64,000 nucleotides of DNA from CAVUCH01 sp963739995 (GCA_963739995.1 CAVUCH010000015.1:1-64000), one strand, 5' to 3'. Positions 48,046 to 57,753 are shown, counted from the first letter of the stretch. Notes: generated by a model not told the origin, from the sequence alone. Translations and numbers: made by a program.

Positions 48046-49382
48046 GGGGCGGCCGATCGCTGCTCGTGCTGTTCGTCGCGTTCGGGGGCCTTCTCGCGTA
48101 TTTGTACTTCGTTGACGCCAAGAAGCCGGTGACCGAGGAGGGGGTCGAGAAGCGTGACAAGGTGTTCACCGTGGATGCGGAGAAGGTCGACGAGCTGAAG
48201 GTGAGGAGCTCGTCCGGCGAAACGTCGACGCTCAAGAAAACAAAAGACGGCTGGCAGCTCGTGGAGCCAATCACCGCCAAGGTCGACGACGGTGAAGTTA
48301 CGGGGATCACGAGCAATCTCGCCTCTGCCGAGATCCAGAGCATTGTGGACGAGGCGCCGAAAGATCTGCAGCCATACGGGCTCGACAAGCCGCGGTTCGA
48401 GGTCGCCTTCAAGGCGGCTGGCGACAAGGAATACCGGCGCCTGCTGGTCGGAGGCAAGGCACCTGCAGGCGGAGACCTCTACGCGCAGCGGGCGGGCGAA
48501 AAGCGCGTGTTCGTGATTCCCTCGTTCGTGGAGAGCAGCTTCGATCGCAAGCCCTTCGACCTCCGCGACAAGAAGATCCTGGCGTTCGATCGCGACAAGG
48601 TGGATCGCCTGGAGATCGCTCACGGCGACGTCAAGCTGGAACTGACCAAGGCGGGCCAGGACTGGAACATCACCGCACCGGTGCAGGCGCGCGCGGATTT
48701 CAGCGTCGTCGAATCCGTTGTCACGCGCCTGCAGTCGGCTCAGATGAAGTCGCTTCCCGCGGAGCAGGCAGCGGATCTGAAGAACTACGGTCTCGACAAG
48801 CCGGTGGCGACCGCCACCGTGGGCCTCGGGAGCACGCGGGCGACCCTTGCGTTCGGCAAGGCGGCCGAGGGCGGCGACGTGTACGCGAAGGACGTGACGC
48901 GCCCGGCCGTGGTGACGGTCGCCGCGGATCTGCTCAAGGATGTCCAGAAGAACGTGTCCGACCTGCGCCGGAAGGACATCTTCGAGTTCCGCTCGTTCAA
49001 CGCGAAGCGGATCGAAGTGGCGCGCGGTGCCGAGACGCTCGTATTCGAGAAGGTCAAGGGCACGGGCACGGACGCGACGGAGAAGTGGCGGCGCGTCTCG
49101 CCAAACCCGGGAGACGTCGATCAGTCGAAGATGGAGACGTTCCTCTCGAAGCTCTCGGGGCTGCGGGCGCAGTCGTTCGCGGATGCGAAGACGCCGACGG
49201 GCCTGGCCACACCGGTCGCAACCGTGACTGCGAAGTTCGACGAGACGAACAAGGAAGAGCGCGTGCGCTTTGGGCGGGTGAGCACCGACGTGTTCGCAGG
49301 CCGGGGTGAGGAACCGGGCGCGTCGCGCCTCGAGACGAGCGCCTTCGACGAAGCCGTGAAGTCGCTCGATGCCTTGAAGTGA
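48042..49382 (+). CDS. DUF4340-containing protein
   Basis: Periplasmic protein, 446 residues, with an N-terminal membrane anchor (LLVLFVAFGGLLAYLYFV) and repeated DUF4340 units: VDELKVRSSSGETSTLKK, GWQLVEPITAKVDDGEVTGI, SLPAEQAADLKNYGLDKP and SLAS/ATPVATVTAKFD. Two repeats share the pattern YGLDKPxxxxxF/VGL. ATG overlaps the GldG-like stop (ATGA). Such proteins always follow GldG-like genes; function unknown. Confidence 0.92.
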   Translation: MRGGRSLLVLFVAFGGLLAYLYFVDAKKPVTEEGVEKRDKVFTVDAEKVDELKVRSSSGETSTLKKTKDGWQLVEPITAKVDDGEVTGITSNLASAEIQSIVDEAPKDLQPYGLDKPRFEVAFKAAGDKEYRRLLVGGKAPAGGDLYAQRAGEKRVFVIPSFVESSFDRKPFDLRDKKILAFDRDKVDRLEIAHGDVKLELTKAGQDWNITAPVQARADFSVVESVVTRLQSAQMKSLPAEQAADLKNYGLDKPVATATVGLGSTRATLAFGKAAEGGDVYAKDVTRPAVVTVAADLLKDVQKNVSDLRRKDIFEFRSFNAKRIEVARGAETLVFEKVKGTGTDATEKWRRVSPNPGDVDQSKMETFLSKLSGLRAQSFADAKTPTGLATPVATVTAKFDETNKEERVRFGRVSTDVFAGRGEEPGASRLETSAFDEAVKSLDALK

Positions 49383-50899
49383 GAGCGTGGAGCCATCGGA
49401 GAACGGCGGCGTGCCTGGCCGCCGTTCTCTCTTGTACACCGGCCTGCGCTGCCCGCCTGCGCGATCCTCTCGCTCGACCCTCTGTCATCGATGCTCGCGA
49501 ACGCCGCGTACGCACCCTGCAGGCTGACCTGGCGGGCATCTTCGCCGCCGCCGCGCTGGAGCACGGGATTGTGGCGGTCCATGTGGGTTCGATCGATCGC
49601 CACGACGTGCTGTTCCGTTACAACGCCGACCGGCTGGTCATGCCGGCGTCGAACATGAAGATTCCGACGCTTGCCGCCGCGGCCGAGCGCCTGGGATGGG
49701 ACTACACCTTTCACACCACGCTTGCCGCAACCGGGCCGGTCGTGGAGGGCACGTTGCTCGGTGACCTGGTGGTGCGCGGGAGCGGCGATCCGAGCCTGAA
49801 TGCGCGACAGGTAGAACCGGTACGGGTGCTGGATGGCTGGGCCGACCTGCTCGCAGCCCACGGCATCCGCCGTATCGCCGGGCGGCTGGTCGGCGATGAC
49901 AATGCCTTCGACGAGCAGAGCTTCGGGCACGGGTGGTCCTGGGAGGACCTGCACGACGGCTACTCGGCGCCCATCAGCGCGCTGCAGGTCTATGAGGACG
50001 CGGTCACCGTCAGCATCGCCCCTGGCTCCAGTCCCGGTACACCAGCAGACGCCGCATTCGCCACGCCCGGCAGCGGATGGGCGATCGACAATCGCGCGGT
50101 CACAGGTGAACCGGGTACACCGGTTACCATAGCCGCCCGGCGAATTCCGGGCGCGTTCCTCGTGACGCTCACCGGCAGCATCCCTTCGGGGTCCACGGTG
50201 ATCACGCGGGCATTGGCGGTCGACAACCCGACGACGTATCTGCTGAGGCTGTTCGCGGCTGCGCTGGAGCGTCGAGGGATCACCATTGCTCGTGGCGTGG
50301 CAGACATCGACGACCTCCCGTCAGGCAGCGTGTCGCCCGAAGGCACGCCGCTGGTGCAGTACCGCTCGCCCCCGCTCCGGGAAATCGCCAAGCCCCTGAT
50401 GAAAGCAAGTCAGAACCTGTATGGGGAGACGCTGCTCCGAGCCGTCGGCCGCGTCGACGGACGTGCCGCAACTGCCGCAGACGGCAAAGCTGCCGTGTTC
50501 AGCGCGTTGAAGGCCTGGGGCGCTCCTGTGGCCAGTCTCGTCATGGCCGACGGCTCCGGGCTGTCGCGCTACAACTATGCAACCGCTGACCTGATGGTGG
50601 CCATCCTGCGCCGGATGCACGACGACCCACGCCATCGCGAGCCGTGGCTCGAGGCGCTCGCGGTGGGCGGGCAGGCGGGGACGCTTCAGAAACGGTTCGT
50701 GGGCACGCCGGGCGAGGGGCGGGTTCGCGCCAAGACCGGAGCGATCTCGAATGTGCGCGCGCTCTCGGGGTACGTTCCGGCGGCGAACGGCGAGCAGCTG
50801 GTGTTCTCGATCATCGTGAACAACGTGACCGCGACGTCCGAGCAAATCTACAAGGTCGTGGATGCGGCCGTGCTCAGGCTCGCCGCGTTCACGCGCTGA
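49379..50899 (+). CDS. dacB: D-alanyl-D-alanine carboxypeptidase/endopeptidase (PBP4)
   Basis: Peptidoglycan D,D-peptidase of family S13, 506 residues. Motifs: MPASNMKI (SxxK, about 89-94), DGSGLSRYN (SxN, about 391), RAKTGAI (KTG, about 451). The large insertion between SxxK and SxN is typical of class C. Signal peptide LAAVLSCTPACAA may make it a lipoprotein (TPAC). GTG overlaps the DUF4340 stop (GTGA), linking this wall enzyme to the ABC cluster. Confidence 0.95.
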   Translation: MRAWSHRRTAACLAAVLSCTPACAARLRDPLARPSVIDARERRVRTLQADLAGIFAAAALEHGIVAVHVGSIDRHDVLFRYNADRLVMPASNMKIPTLAAAAERLGWDYTFHTTLAATGPVVEGTLLGDLVVRGSGDPSLNARQVEPVRVLDGWADLLAAHGIRRIAGRLVGDDNAFDEQSFGHGWSWEDLHDGYSAPISALQVYEDAVTVSIAPGSSPGTPADAAFATPGSGWAIDNRAVTGEPGTPVTIAARRIPGAFLVTLTGSIPSGSTVITRALAVDNPTTYLLRLFAAALERRGITIARGVADIDDLPSGSVSPEGTPLVQYRSPPLREIAKPLMKASQNLYGETLLRAVGRVDGRAATAADGKAAVFSALKAWGAPVASLVMADGSGLSRYNYATADLMVAILRRMHDDPRHREPWLEALAVGGQAGTLQKRFVGTPGEGRVRAKTGAISNVRALSGYVPAANGEQLVFSIIVNNVTATSEQIYKVVDAAVLRLAAFTR

Positions 50900-52054
50900 C
50901 TACTGGGCGGCGCCTTCCGTGCGCAGGTACTCCGCAATGCCGTCGCGCCCGCCGTAGACGGCCCATCCGAGCGGGGTGCTCTCATAGATTCTGTCTTTCA
51001 TGTCCAGCCGCGCGCCGCGCGAAACCAGCAGGTGCACGACCTCCTCGTGTCCCGCTACCACGGCCTGGTGGAGTGGCGTCGAGTGACCATGGTTCCCCGC
51101 AGGGTTGTAGCGGTTCGGATCTTCGCCGGCATCGAGAAGCATCCGGACGATGTCGGCATGTCCCTGCTGCGCCGCCAGCACCAGCGCTCGGTGGCGATCC
51201 TCGGCGCTCGCGGTGTCGAGCATGACGCGCGTGTCAGCCACACGGCCCAATCCCGCGGCCGCGGCGAGCGTGTGGACGCGAGCACCGCGCCGGACCAGTG
51301 CCTCGGCGGCCGTTACGAACCCGAAGGCGAGTGCGGTCATCAGCGGTGACGCCCAGTCGCCTGACCCTGCCGCCTCGACGGAGGCGCCGAAGTCGACCAG
51401 CGTGTCCACGAGCGGAACCTGAAGCCCGGCCCGAGCCGGGTGGTCGCTCGACACGAGCAGGCTCATCGTCGCATGCTGGCCGCCGTACATGCCTGCGAGT
51501 GCGTCCGGCTCGGCTCCTGCTTCAAGGAGCATCCGCGCGACCGCTACTGCATTCGGGGGTGTCTTCTGGCGATGCCCCTCAACGCCATTGGCTGCGACAT
51601 AGTGCAGCAGCGTGGCCCCGTGCACCGGCGGGTCGAAGTGAGTCACGCGCGTGGAGCGCGCGTGCACCAAGTCCGGATGCGCGTGAAGCGACGACTCCAG
51701 CGTGGCGAGATCGCCCTGTACCACGGCTTCGACCGCAGATTCGAATTCCCAGACGGCGGAACCTTCGTCGGTCACGGCAGCGGCGTGGTCCGCGAGCCGG
51801 CTCCAGTTCTCGAAGTCGTACGCGCGCGCGACGGTGAGCTCCGCGTCCGACAGGTCGAAGGCCTCGCTCCGAACCTCCGCGTCGGACAGCTTCTTTGGAA
51901 GCCACGGGATTGCCGGGTTCAAGAAGCGGGGATGCTTGTGCCTCACGATCTGGATGACGGACGCATCTCCGGCACGCCAGGCCTGGAACAGTGCAGCGGC
52001 CTGCTCCCGGTACTGCTGGAGTGTGGCCTGGAACGGCAGCGGCGTGAGGTCCAT
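50900..52054 (-). CDS. ankyrin-repeat protein
   Basis: A 384-residue cytoplasmic protein. The first 90 residues (LQQYREQAAALFQAW, DASVIQIVRHKHPRFL, ARAYDFENWSRL) are not named but are common in front of ankyrin repeats of this type. About six ankyrin repeats follow, for example GATLLHYVAANG, ALVLAAQQGHADIVRMLLDA, HSTPLHQAVVAGHEEVVHLL and STPLGWAVYGGRDGIAEYL. No signal peptide. It converges with dacB, sharing almost no gap. Confidence 0.9.
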   Translation of the reverse strand: MDLTPLPFQATLQQYREQAAALFQAWRAGDASVIQIVRHKHPRFLNPAIPWLPKKLSDAEVRSEAFDLSDAELTVARAYDFENWSRLADHAAAVTDEGSAVWEFESAVEAVVQGDLATLESSLHAHPDLVHARSTRVTHFDPPVHGATLLHYVAANGVEGHRQKTPPNAVAVARMLLEAGAEPDALAGMYGGQHATMSLLVSSDHPARAGLQVPLVDTLVDFGASVEAAGSGDWASPLMTALAFGFVTAAEALVRRGARVHTLAAAAGLGRVADTRVMLDTASAEDRHRALVLAAQQGHADIVRMLLDAGEDPNRYNPAGNHGHSTPLHQAVVAGHEEVVHLLVSRGARLDMKDRIYESTPLGWAVYGGRDGIAEYLRTEGAAQ

Positions 52055-52089
52055 CTCCCAGGCTCCTCCTGATCACGTGACGTCCAGGA

Positions 52090-53280
52090 CTACTGCCGGG
52101 CGAGGCGGGTTCTCACCGCCTCCAGGAGCTCGGCATGGCTGGCCGTGAACCCACCGCCCTGCGCAAGCTCGGGGCGGCCCCCGCCCTTGCCGCCAAAGCG
52201 GCTCGTCAGGGCGTTCAGCACAGCGCCAGCGTCGAGTGCGACGTCGGCGGCCCGGGCGATGACGATGAGCGGCGGTGTGCCGTCGCTGACAAGAGCGGCC
52301 GCATGCCGGGGCCGCGCCGCGATCCGCGTCGCGAGCGCCTTCAGCCCCTGCGCATCCCACCCTGCCACCCGTTCGGCCACCAGAAGCAGGCCGGCGACAT
52401 CGGATGCACGCTGCGCGCACGCCGCCGCCTCGTAGCCCACGAGCCGCTCCTGCAGGACACGGCCCCCGCTCTTCTGCTCCTTCAGCTCGGCTTGAAGCCG
52501 CTCGATCGCCTCCGGCAGGTCGGACGGCAGTACGGAGAGGCGACGCACGGCGCTCGCGATCACCTCCCGCTGCTGGCGGAAGCGCGCGAGCACGCGTCCG
52601 CCGCACACGAACTCCACCCGCGTGCCGCCCTTGAAGCGCTCGGCGCCAGTCGCCGCGATGATTCCTACTGCACCGGTGCTGACCACGTGCGTGCCGCCGC
52701 AGGCGGAGAGGTCGAACGCTTCCACTTCCACCAGCCGCAAGGTTCCGCTGCGCGCCGGTTCCTTGCGGAGCGGGAGCGACGCCGCTTCGGCCTCCGACAC
52801 GAAGCGGACGCGCACGGGTCGATCCTCCCAAACGATGCGGTTCGCTTCCTGCTCGGCGGCGGCAACCGCTTCGGCCGAGAGTGTGACGGCAAGGTCGATC
52901 GTGCAGGTGTCGGATCCGAGATGGAAGCTCTCGGTGCGTGCACGATGCACGTGCTCGAACGCGGCCGACAGCACGTGCTGACCCGTGTGCTGCTGCATGT
53001 GATCGAACCGCCGCGGCCAGTCGACCTGCCCGCTCACCTCCACTCCCGGTGCGAGCGACGCGGCAACCACGTGCGCGACGCGGCCATCGTCGAGGTCGAT
53101 CACGTCTTCGACCCGTATGCCGCCGAGAATCCCGGTGTCGAAGGGCTGCCCGCCGGAGGTCGGATAGAACGCCGTACGATCGAGCACGACCGCTGTGCGG
53201 CCGTCACGACCGAACACCTCGGCGACCGTGCCGGTGAAGGTCGTGAGGTAGGCGTCGGTGTAGTAGAGACGGAGGGTCAT
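52090..53280 (-). CDS. alanyl-tRNA editing protein (AlaX-like) with DHHA1 domain
   Basis: Trans-editing enzyme that removes Ser or Gly from mischarged tRNA-Ala; 396 residues. DRTAFYPTSGGQPFDTG near 38, HMQQHTGQHVLSAAFE (HxxxH, about 97-102) and ACGGTHVVSTG (CxxxH) are the zinc ligands of the editing site. A coiled linker and DHHA1 domain (GGRPELAQGGG, C-terminal) make it the long AlaX-L type. ATG 53280 is preferred because earlier in-frame codons lie in the AT-rich heptamer array. Confidence 0.93.
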   Translation of the reverse strand: MTLRLYYTDAYLTTFTGTVAEVFGRDGRTAVVLDRTAFYPTSGGQPFDTGILGGIRVEDVIDLDDGRVAHVVAASLAPGVEVSGQVDWPRRFDHMQQHTGQHVLSAAFEHVHRARTESFHLGSDTCTIDLAVTLSAEAVAAAEQEANRIVWEDRPVRVRFVSEAEAASLPLRKEPARSGTLRLVEVEAFDLSACGGTHVVSTGAVGIIAATGAERFKGGTRVEFVCGGRVLARFRQQREVIASAVRRLSVLPSDLPEAIERLQAELKEQKSGGRVLQERLVGYEAAACAQRASDVAGLLLVAERVAGWDAQGLKALATRIAARPRHAAALVSDGTPPLIVIARAADVALDAGAVLNALTSRFGGKGGGRPELAQGGGFTASHAELLEAVRTRLARQ

Positions 53281-53284
53281 CTGC

Positions 53285-53333
53285 AAAAATGAAAAATGAA
53301 AAATGAAGAATGAAAAATGCAGAATGCAGAGTC
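53285..53333. repeat. heptanucleotide array (AAAAATG/CAGAATG)
   Basis: Seven units ending in ATG at every seventh base (AAAAATG three times, AAGAATG, AAAAATG, CAGAATG, CAGAGTC). Strikingly AT-rich in this GC-rich window. It sits just upstream of the AlaX-like gene. Confidence 0.85.
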
Positions 53334-53430
53334 CCCGACCGACCCCTGTTCGCCCCACCGCTGCACCTGCAGGGGCATTAGCGGCCTGCGCCATCGGTTC
53401 ATCGTTCTCAGCTTGACCCTTCTCTTCTGG

Positions 53431-53468
53431 TTTTCATTCCGCATTTTCCATTTTCCATTTTTCATTCC
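53431..53468. repeat. heptanucleotide array (TTTCCAT/TTTTCAT)
   Basis: Five units NNNNCAT (TTTTCAT, TCCGCAT, TTTCCAT twice, TTTTCAT), the reverse complement of the family at 53285-53333. The last codons and stop of queC are inside it. Confidence 0.85.
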
Positions 53469-54135
53469 GACCCAGCGGGTCGGCAACCCCCGCCTCCGCA
53501 AAGCCCTTTGCGCGCAGCACGCAGCTGTCGCAGCGGCCGCACGGACCGCCAGCGGGGTCGGGATCATAGCAGCTGTGCGTGAGCCCGTACTCGAGGCCGA
53601 GTGAGAGGCCGGTGCGGATGATCTCGGCCTTGCTCATATGCAGCAGCGGAGCGTGGATCCGGAACCGGCCGCCTTCGACGCCGGCACGCGTGGCCAGCGC
53701 GGCGAGGCGCTCGAATGCTTCGAGGTACTCGGGGCGGCAGTCGGGATAGCCGGAGTAATCGAGCGCGTTCGCGCCGATGGCGATGTCGCGTGCGTCGAGC
53801 ACTTCTGCCCACGCCAGCGCGAGCGACAGAAAGACGGTGTTTCGCGCGGGGACGTACGTGGACGGGATGACGGCGGTGTCGATGGCGCGATCTTTCGGCA
53901 CGGGGGTGTCGTCGGTCAGGGCAGACCCGCCGATCGCCGCCAGGTCCACTCGAACCTCCAGGTGCTGCCGCACGCCCAGGGCACGCGCGACCCCCCGGGC
54001 CGACTCGATCTCACGCGCGTGGCGCTGGCCGTACAGAACGCTGAGCGCACAGACGTCGAAGCCGTCCCGCTGCAGAACCGCCGCCGCCGTGTACCAGTCG
54101 AGACCTCCGCTCAGCAGGACGACGGCTCTCGGCAT
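53434..54135 (-). CDS. queC: 7-cyano-7-deazaguanine synthase
   Basis: Makes preQ0 from CDG with ATP and ammonia. 233 residues. The P-loop SGGLDW (9-14) should read SGGLDS; the serine that helps bind the pyrophosphate is Trp here, which a single C-to-G change would explain. The rest is regular: SVLYGQRHAREIESA, IGANALDYSGYPDCRPEY, APLLHMSKAEIIRTG, LTHSCYDPDPAGGPCGRCDSCVLRAKGF (zinc cysteines). The final ten residues NEKWKMENAE come from the heptamer array. Paired with queE, 36 bp upstream. Confidence 0.93.
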   Translation of the reverse strand: MPRAVVLLSGGLDWYTAAAVLQRDGFDVCALSVLYGQRHAREIESARGVARALGVRQHLEVRVDLAAIGGSALTDDTPVPKDRAIDTAVIPSTYVPARNTVFLSLALAWAEVLDARDIAIGANALDYSGYPDCRPEYLEAFERLAALATRAGVEGGRFRIHAPLLHMSKAEIIRTGLSLGLEYGLTHSCYDPDPAGGPCGRCDSCVLRAKGFAEAGVADPLGRNEKWKMENAE

Positions 54136-54171
54136 TCGATCACCTGCAGTGGATAGGCCGCGAATGCGTCC

Positions 54172-54813
54172 TCATACCCCTCGCGTCTCCGGCGCCCAGA
54201 TGTACTTGTGCACCTGCAGCTGCACGCGGACGGGCAGGCAGTCCGCCAGCACCCATTCGGCGAGTGTGCGCGCATCGAGGACGCCGTGCACCGGCGAGAA
54301 CAGCACCGCGGTCACCCGATCCGCGAGCGCGTGGCGCACGAGCACGTCGCGTGCGTACTCGTAGTCGGCGCGGTCGCCGATCACGAATTTCACCTCGTCG
54401 CGAGGCTGGAGCCGCTCGATGTTCGTCCAGTCCATCCGCTGTGCCTCGCCGCTGCCGGGACACTTGATGTCCATGATGCGGATGACGCCCGGCGGCACCC
54501 GATCGAGGTTGATGTGCCCCCCCGTCTCGATCAGCACGGTCTTGCCCCGTGCCAGCAGCTCGCGCATCAGCGCCGGTGCTTCCTTCTGCAGCAACGGCTC
54601 GCCCCCGGTCACTTCCACCATGCCGCAGTCGAACTGCTCAACCTGAGCCAGCACCGCGCTGAGCTCCATCTTCCGGCCCTCGTGAAACGCATACGACGTG
54701 TCACACCAGGAACAGCGGAGGTCGCAGGCCGTGAGCCGCACGAACACGCACCGCTCCCCCGCGCGGGTCGACTCGCCCTGGATCGAGTGGAAGATCTCGT
54801 TCACGGTCAGCAT
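54172..54813 (-). CDS. queE: 7-carboxy-7-deazaguanine synthase
   Basis: Radical SAM enzyme that converts CPH4 to CDG for queuosine and preQ0 synthesis; 213 residues. FHSIQGESTRAGERCVFVRL, CDLRCSWCDTSYAF (CxxxCxxC for the [4Fe-4S] cluster), VEVTGGEPLLQKE and LIETGGHIN are family signatures. Upstream of queC on the same strand, probably one transcript. queD and queF are not in the window. Confidence 0.95.
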   Translation of the reverse strand: MLTVNEIFHSIQGESTRAGERCVFVRLTACDLRCSWCDTSYAFHEGRKMELSAVLAQVEQFDCGMVEVTGGEPLLQKEAPALMRELLARGKTVLIETGGHINLDRVPPGVIRIMDIKCPGSGEAQRMDWTNIERLQPRDEVKFVIGDRADYEYARDVLVRHALADRVTAVLFSPVHGVLDARTLAEWVLADCLPVRVQLQVHKYIWAPETRGV

Positions 54814-54833
54814 CGGAAAAGGACATTGTACAA

Positions 54834-54950
<117 letters not shown>

Positions 54951-55005
54951 GTGCCCTTACGCCATCGACGCCGCGCGTGGCCTGACGCCTACGTCGATGT
55001 CGGGG

Positions 55006-57753
55006 TCAGCGCTTTCCTGAGGCGGTCGCGCTGGCCAGCCATCCGTCGATGAGTTGCAGTTCAGTGACGGGGCGCTCGGCGACCGGCTCGTACGTGGCGA
55101 CGACGAACCGCTGACCGTCCGCGGTCACGTCGTGCGATCGCGCAAACCTGGACACCTGGGTAGGCAAAACGGCGATGGTTCTCGTCCGCCCTGCACGCAG
55201 CGATGGAACGGTCTGGATCTCCACCTCCGTCAGCGCTGCACCAGGAGGCAGCGTGGCATAGACGACGGAATGGCCGTCTCGCGACCAGACTGGCGCCGCG
55301 CCCCCTCCCGATGAGGCCTGCAACCGTGCACCGGGGCCGGGAAACGCCTGGATGAATACCTCCCGGCGTCCCGAGACATCCGACGCATACGCCAGCCACC
55401 GGCCATCCGGCGAGAACATGGGCTGTCCTTGGAATCCCGGATCGCGCATCAGAGCCCGGGGTGGTGTCGATCGATCGAGCGGCACAACCCAGATGTCGGA
55501 GCCGGTCGCCGCATCGGTTTCACCATAGGCCAGCATGCGTCCGTCCGATGACACGTCGCCGGTGACGCGCGGCCGTGGTCCGGAGACGATGAGACGCGGC
55601 GGTGTGCTGCCGTCTATGGGGCTGATGTACAGACCGCTGCGGCCGTCGTTGAACCAGGTGAAGACGACGCGCTGGCTATCGGGCGTCCACGCCGGGAATG
55701 CCGCCTGGCCCGTGACACCCGGGAAACCGGTCCACATCTTCCGCCCGATGTCATACACACGCAGCGGCTGCTCAGGCCGGGTAGGCTGCGCCACGATGAT
55801 CTGCGTCCCATCGGGTGACATCCGAGGTCCAAGCATTGAGCTGCCTGCGTCGCCTATCGGTTCGGTACGGCCGTCGCGGTGGAGCCACAGGAGACGGGTG
55901 GCCACAAGCGGGAACGGTCCGCCTCGCGCATGCACCAGCGTACCGGTGTTCGAGACGGCGTACTGGGCAGCGCCTGTATTCTGGAGGGCGAGGTCGCTAC
56001 CGATGGCCTGCAGGACGCCGGCGTGCACCGGCGCCGCTGCCCCGGTGACGGCAAGCGCCTCGAGGTCGAAGGGCATCAGCATAACCGTCCCCCGCCGGAC
56101 GAAGGCCAGGTGCCCGGAAGACAGGTATCGCGCGTCCGCCGCGGAGTCGACGAGCACACGGGGCTCCGGGAGACCCCGGACCATGAGTTCGAGGCGGCCG
56201 TAGTTCGCGAGTCCATCAGCAACGGCCATATAAATGATGCCGCGCGATCCGGGGAGCTGGTGCGGCAGCCGATGCGCGTAATCGTTCGTCCGGTCTGTGA
56301 TGGTGGTGGCTACGACCGGTGTACCGCCGGACGCGCGTACGGTCCAGAGTGGACCGGCGAAGCTCCCAAAGACGATCGTGCCGTCATCGCCCCATGACGC
56401 ACCCACCACGCTGCCGCCCAGGGCCCGCAGATTGAGCGCGCAGATCACGACGGCGGCACCACCAGCGACCGGCAGCCGGCGCAACGTGGCGTCTGGGGCA
56501 ACAAACGCCACCGATGCGCCGTCGGGCGAGAGGAAGACCCCGGACGCACCTTCGGAGCCCGCGATCGGTGTCGCGACGGCCTCATCAAGCGACCGCCTGT
56601 ACAGCATGCGTTCTGCTGAATCGCCGCTGCCGCGTTCGCCCGCGAAGATCACGGTCCGTCCGTCGGGTGAGAGCGTCAGCGCATTGTCGGTGGGCCGACC
56701 CTGGGGTGCTGCCGGCGCCAGGCGCTCCGCCGGTGTGAGCGGCAGTGTCACCTGCGTGACCGGTCGGACCTCCGGCTCCGGCGAGGGCGGCCACACGGCA
56801 AAGCCCGCTAACGCTGCCACGACCCCGACGAGCACGCCGCCTGCCACAAGAAGCGCCGCGCGTGACGTCGCCAGAGTACGCACGCCATGGACGACCTTCT
56901 GCGCGTTCGGATGCTCCAGGAGGATCCGCGCCTCGCCGATATCGCGCAGCCGCTGCCTGGGATCCCTGTCGAGGCAGCGCCGCAGGAGCTCACACACGGC
57001 CGGCGGCGTGGCGTCGGGCAGCCGCGCGAAGTCCACATCGGCCGTCAGGACCGCAACCATGACCTCCGAAAGGCTGTCCCCCTCGAACGCACGTCGCCCG
57101 GTCAGCATCTCGTAGAGGACGGACCCGAACGACCAGATGTCAGATCGCCGATCCACCACCTGTCCCTTCGCCTGCTCGGGGCTCATGTAGGCGGCCGTGC
57201 CAAGGATGACGCCCGCTTCCGTACCCAGCACGGGACTGGTGACGAGAGTCGCATCCTGATGACCGTGCGACTCACCCAGGACCTTGGCGAGACCGAAGTC
57301 GAGCACTTTCACCTCGTTGTCGGAGGTGAACTTCACGTTGGCTGGCTTCAGATCCCGATGGATGATGCCGCGGTCGTGCGCGGCTTCCAGGGCCTCCGCG
57401 ATCTGCCGTCCGATGCGGAGCGCCTCGGGAACCGCGACCCGACCGCGTGCAATGAGGTCCGCGAGGGTCGGCCCTTCAACGAGCTCGAGGACGAGGGCGA
57501 CGCCCGCGGTGCTCTGCTCAACGCCGTAGATCGCCGCGATGTGCGGGTGATTCAGGGACGCGAGCAGCTGCGCCTCCCGTTCGAAGCGGGCGAGGCTGTC
57601 ACCCGTCCGCGCCAGCTCCCCCGCGACGACTTTCAGCGCGACGTCGCGGCGCAGCGTGAGGTCGCGCGCGCGCCACACATCCCCCATACCGCCGCGGCCG
57701 AGCAGGGCGACGATCTCGTACGCCCCGACCCGTGCACCTACGTTCAGGGCCAT
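55006..57753 (-). CDS. Ser/Thr protein kinase with PD40/WD40-like beta-propeller
   Basis: Single-pass membrane kinase of 915 residues. The cytoplasmic kinase domain (residues 12-275) has LLGRGGMGDVW, Lys41, HRDLKPAN (132-139), DFG (152-154) and a PKN/Hanks-type APE region (MSPEQA). A membrane helix (LLVAGGVLVGVVAALAGFAVW) near residues 300-320 is followed by a large exported PD40/TolB-like beta-propeller: ALTLSPDGRTVIFAGERG, ISPDGTQIIVAQPTRPEQ and GQPMFSPDGRWLAYASDVSG. Typical of acidobacterial kinases. All catalytic residues look intact. Confidence 0.94.
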   Translation of the reverse strand: MALNVGARVGAYEIVALLGRGGMGDVWRARDLTLRRDVALKVVAGELARTGDSLARFEREAQLLASLNHPHIAAIYGVEQSTAGVALVLELVEGPTLADLIARGRVAVPEALRIGRQIAEALEAAHDRGIIHRDLKPANVKFTSDNEVKVLDFGLAKVLGESHGHQDATLVTSPVLGTEAGVILGTAAYMSPEQAKGQVVDRRSDIWSFGSVLYEMLTGRRAFEGDSLSEVMVAVLTADVDFARLPDATPPAVCELLRRCLDRDPRQRLRDIGEARILLEHPNAQKVVHGVRTLATSRAALLVAGGVLVGVVAALAGFAVWPPSPEPEVRPVTQVTLPLTPAERLAPAAPQGRPTDNALTLSPDGRTVIFAGERGSGDSAERMLYRRSLDEAVATPIAGSEGASGVFLSPDGASVAFVAPDATLRRLPVAGGAAVVICALNLRALGGSVVGASWGDDGTIVFGSFAGPLWTVRASGGTPVVATTITDRTNDYAHRLPHQLPGSRGIIYMAVADGLANYGRLELMVRGLPEPRVLVDSAADARYLSSGHLAFVRRGTVMLMPFDLEALAVTGAAAPVHAGVLQAIGSDLALQNTGAAQYAVSNTGTLVHARGGPFPLVATRLLWLHRDGRTEPIGDAGSSMLGPRMSPDGTQIIVAQPTRPEQPLRVYDIGRKMWTGFPGVTGQAAFPAWTPDSQRVVFTWFNDGRSGLYISPIDGSTPPRLIVSGPRPRVTGDVSSDGRMLAYGETDAATGSDIWVVPLDRSTPPRALMRDPGFQGQPMFSPDGRWLAYASDVSGRREVFIQAFPGPGARLQASSGGGAAPVWSRDGHSVVYATLPPGAALTEVEIQTVPSLRAGRTRTIAVLPTQVSRFARSHDVTADGQRFVVATYEPVAERPVTELQLIDGWLASATASGKR

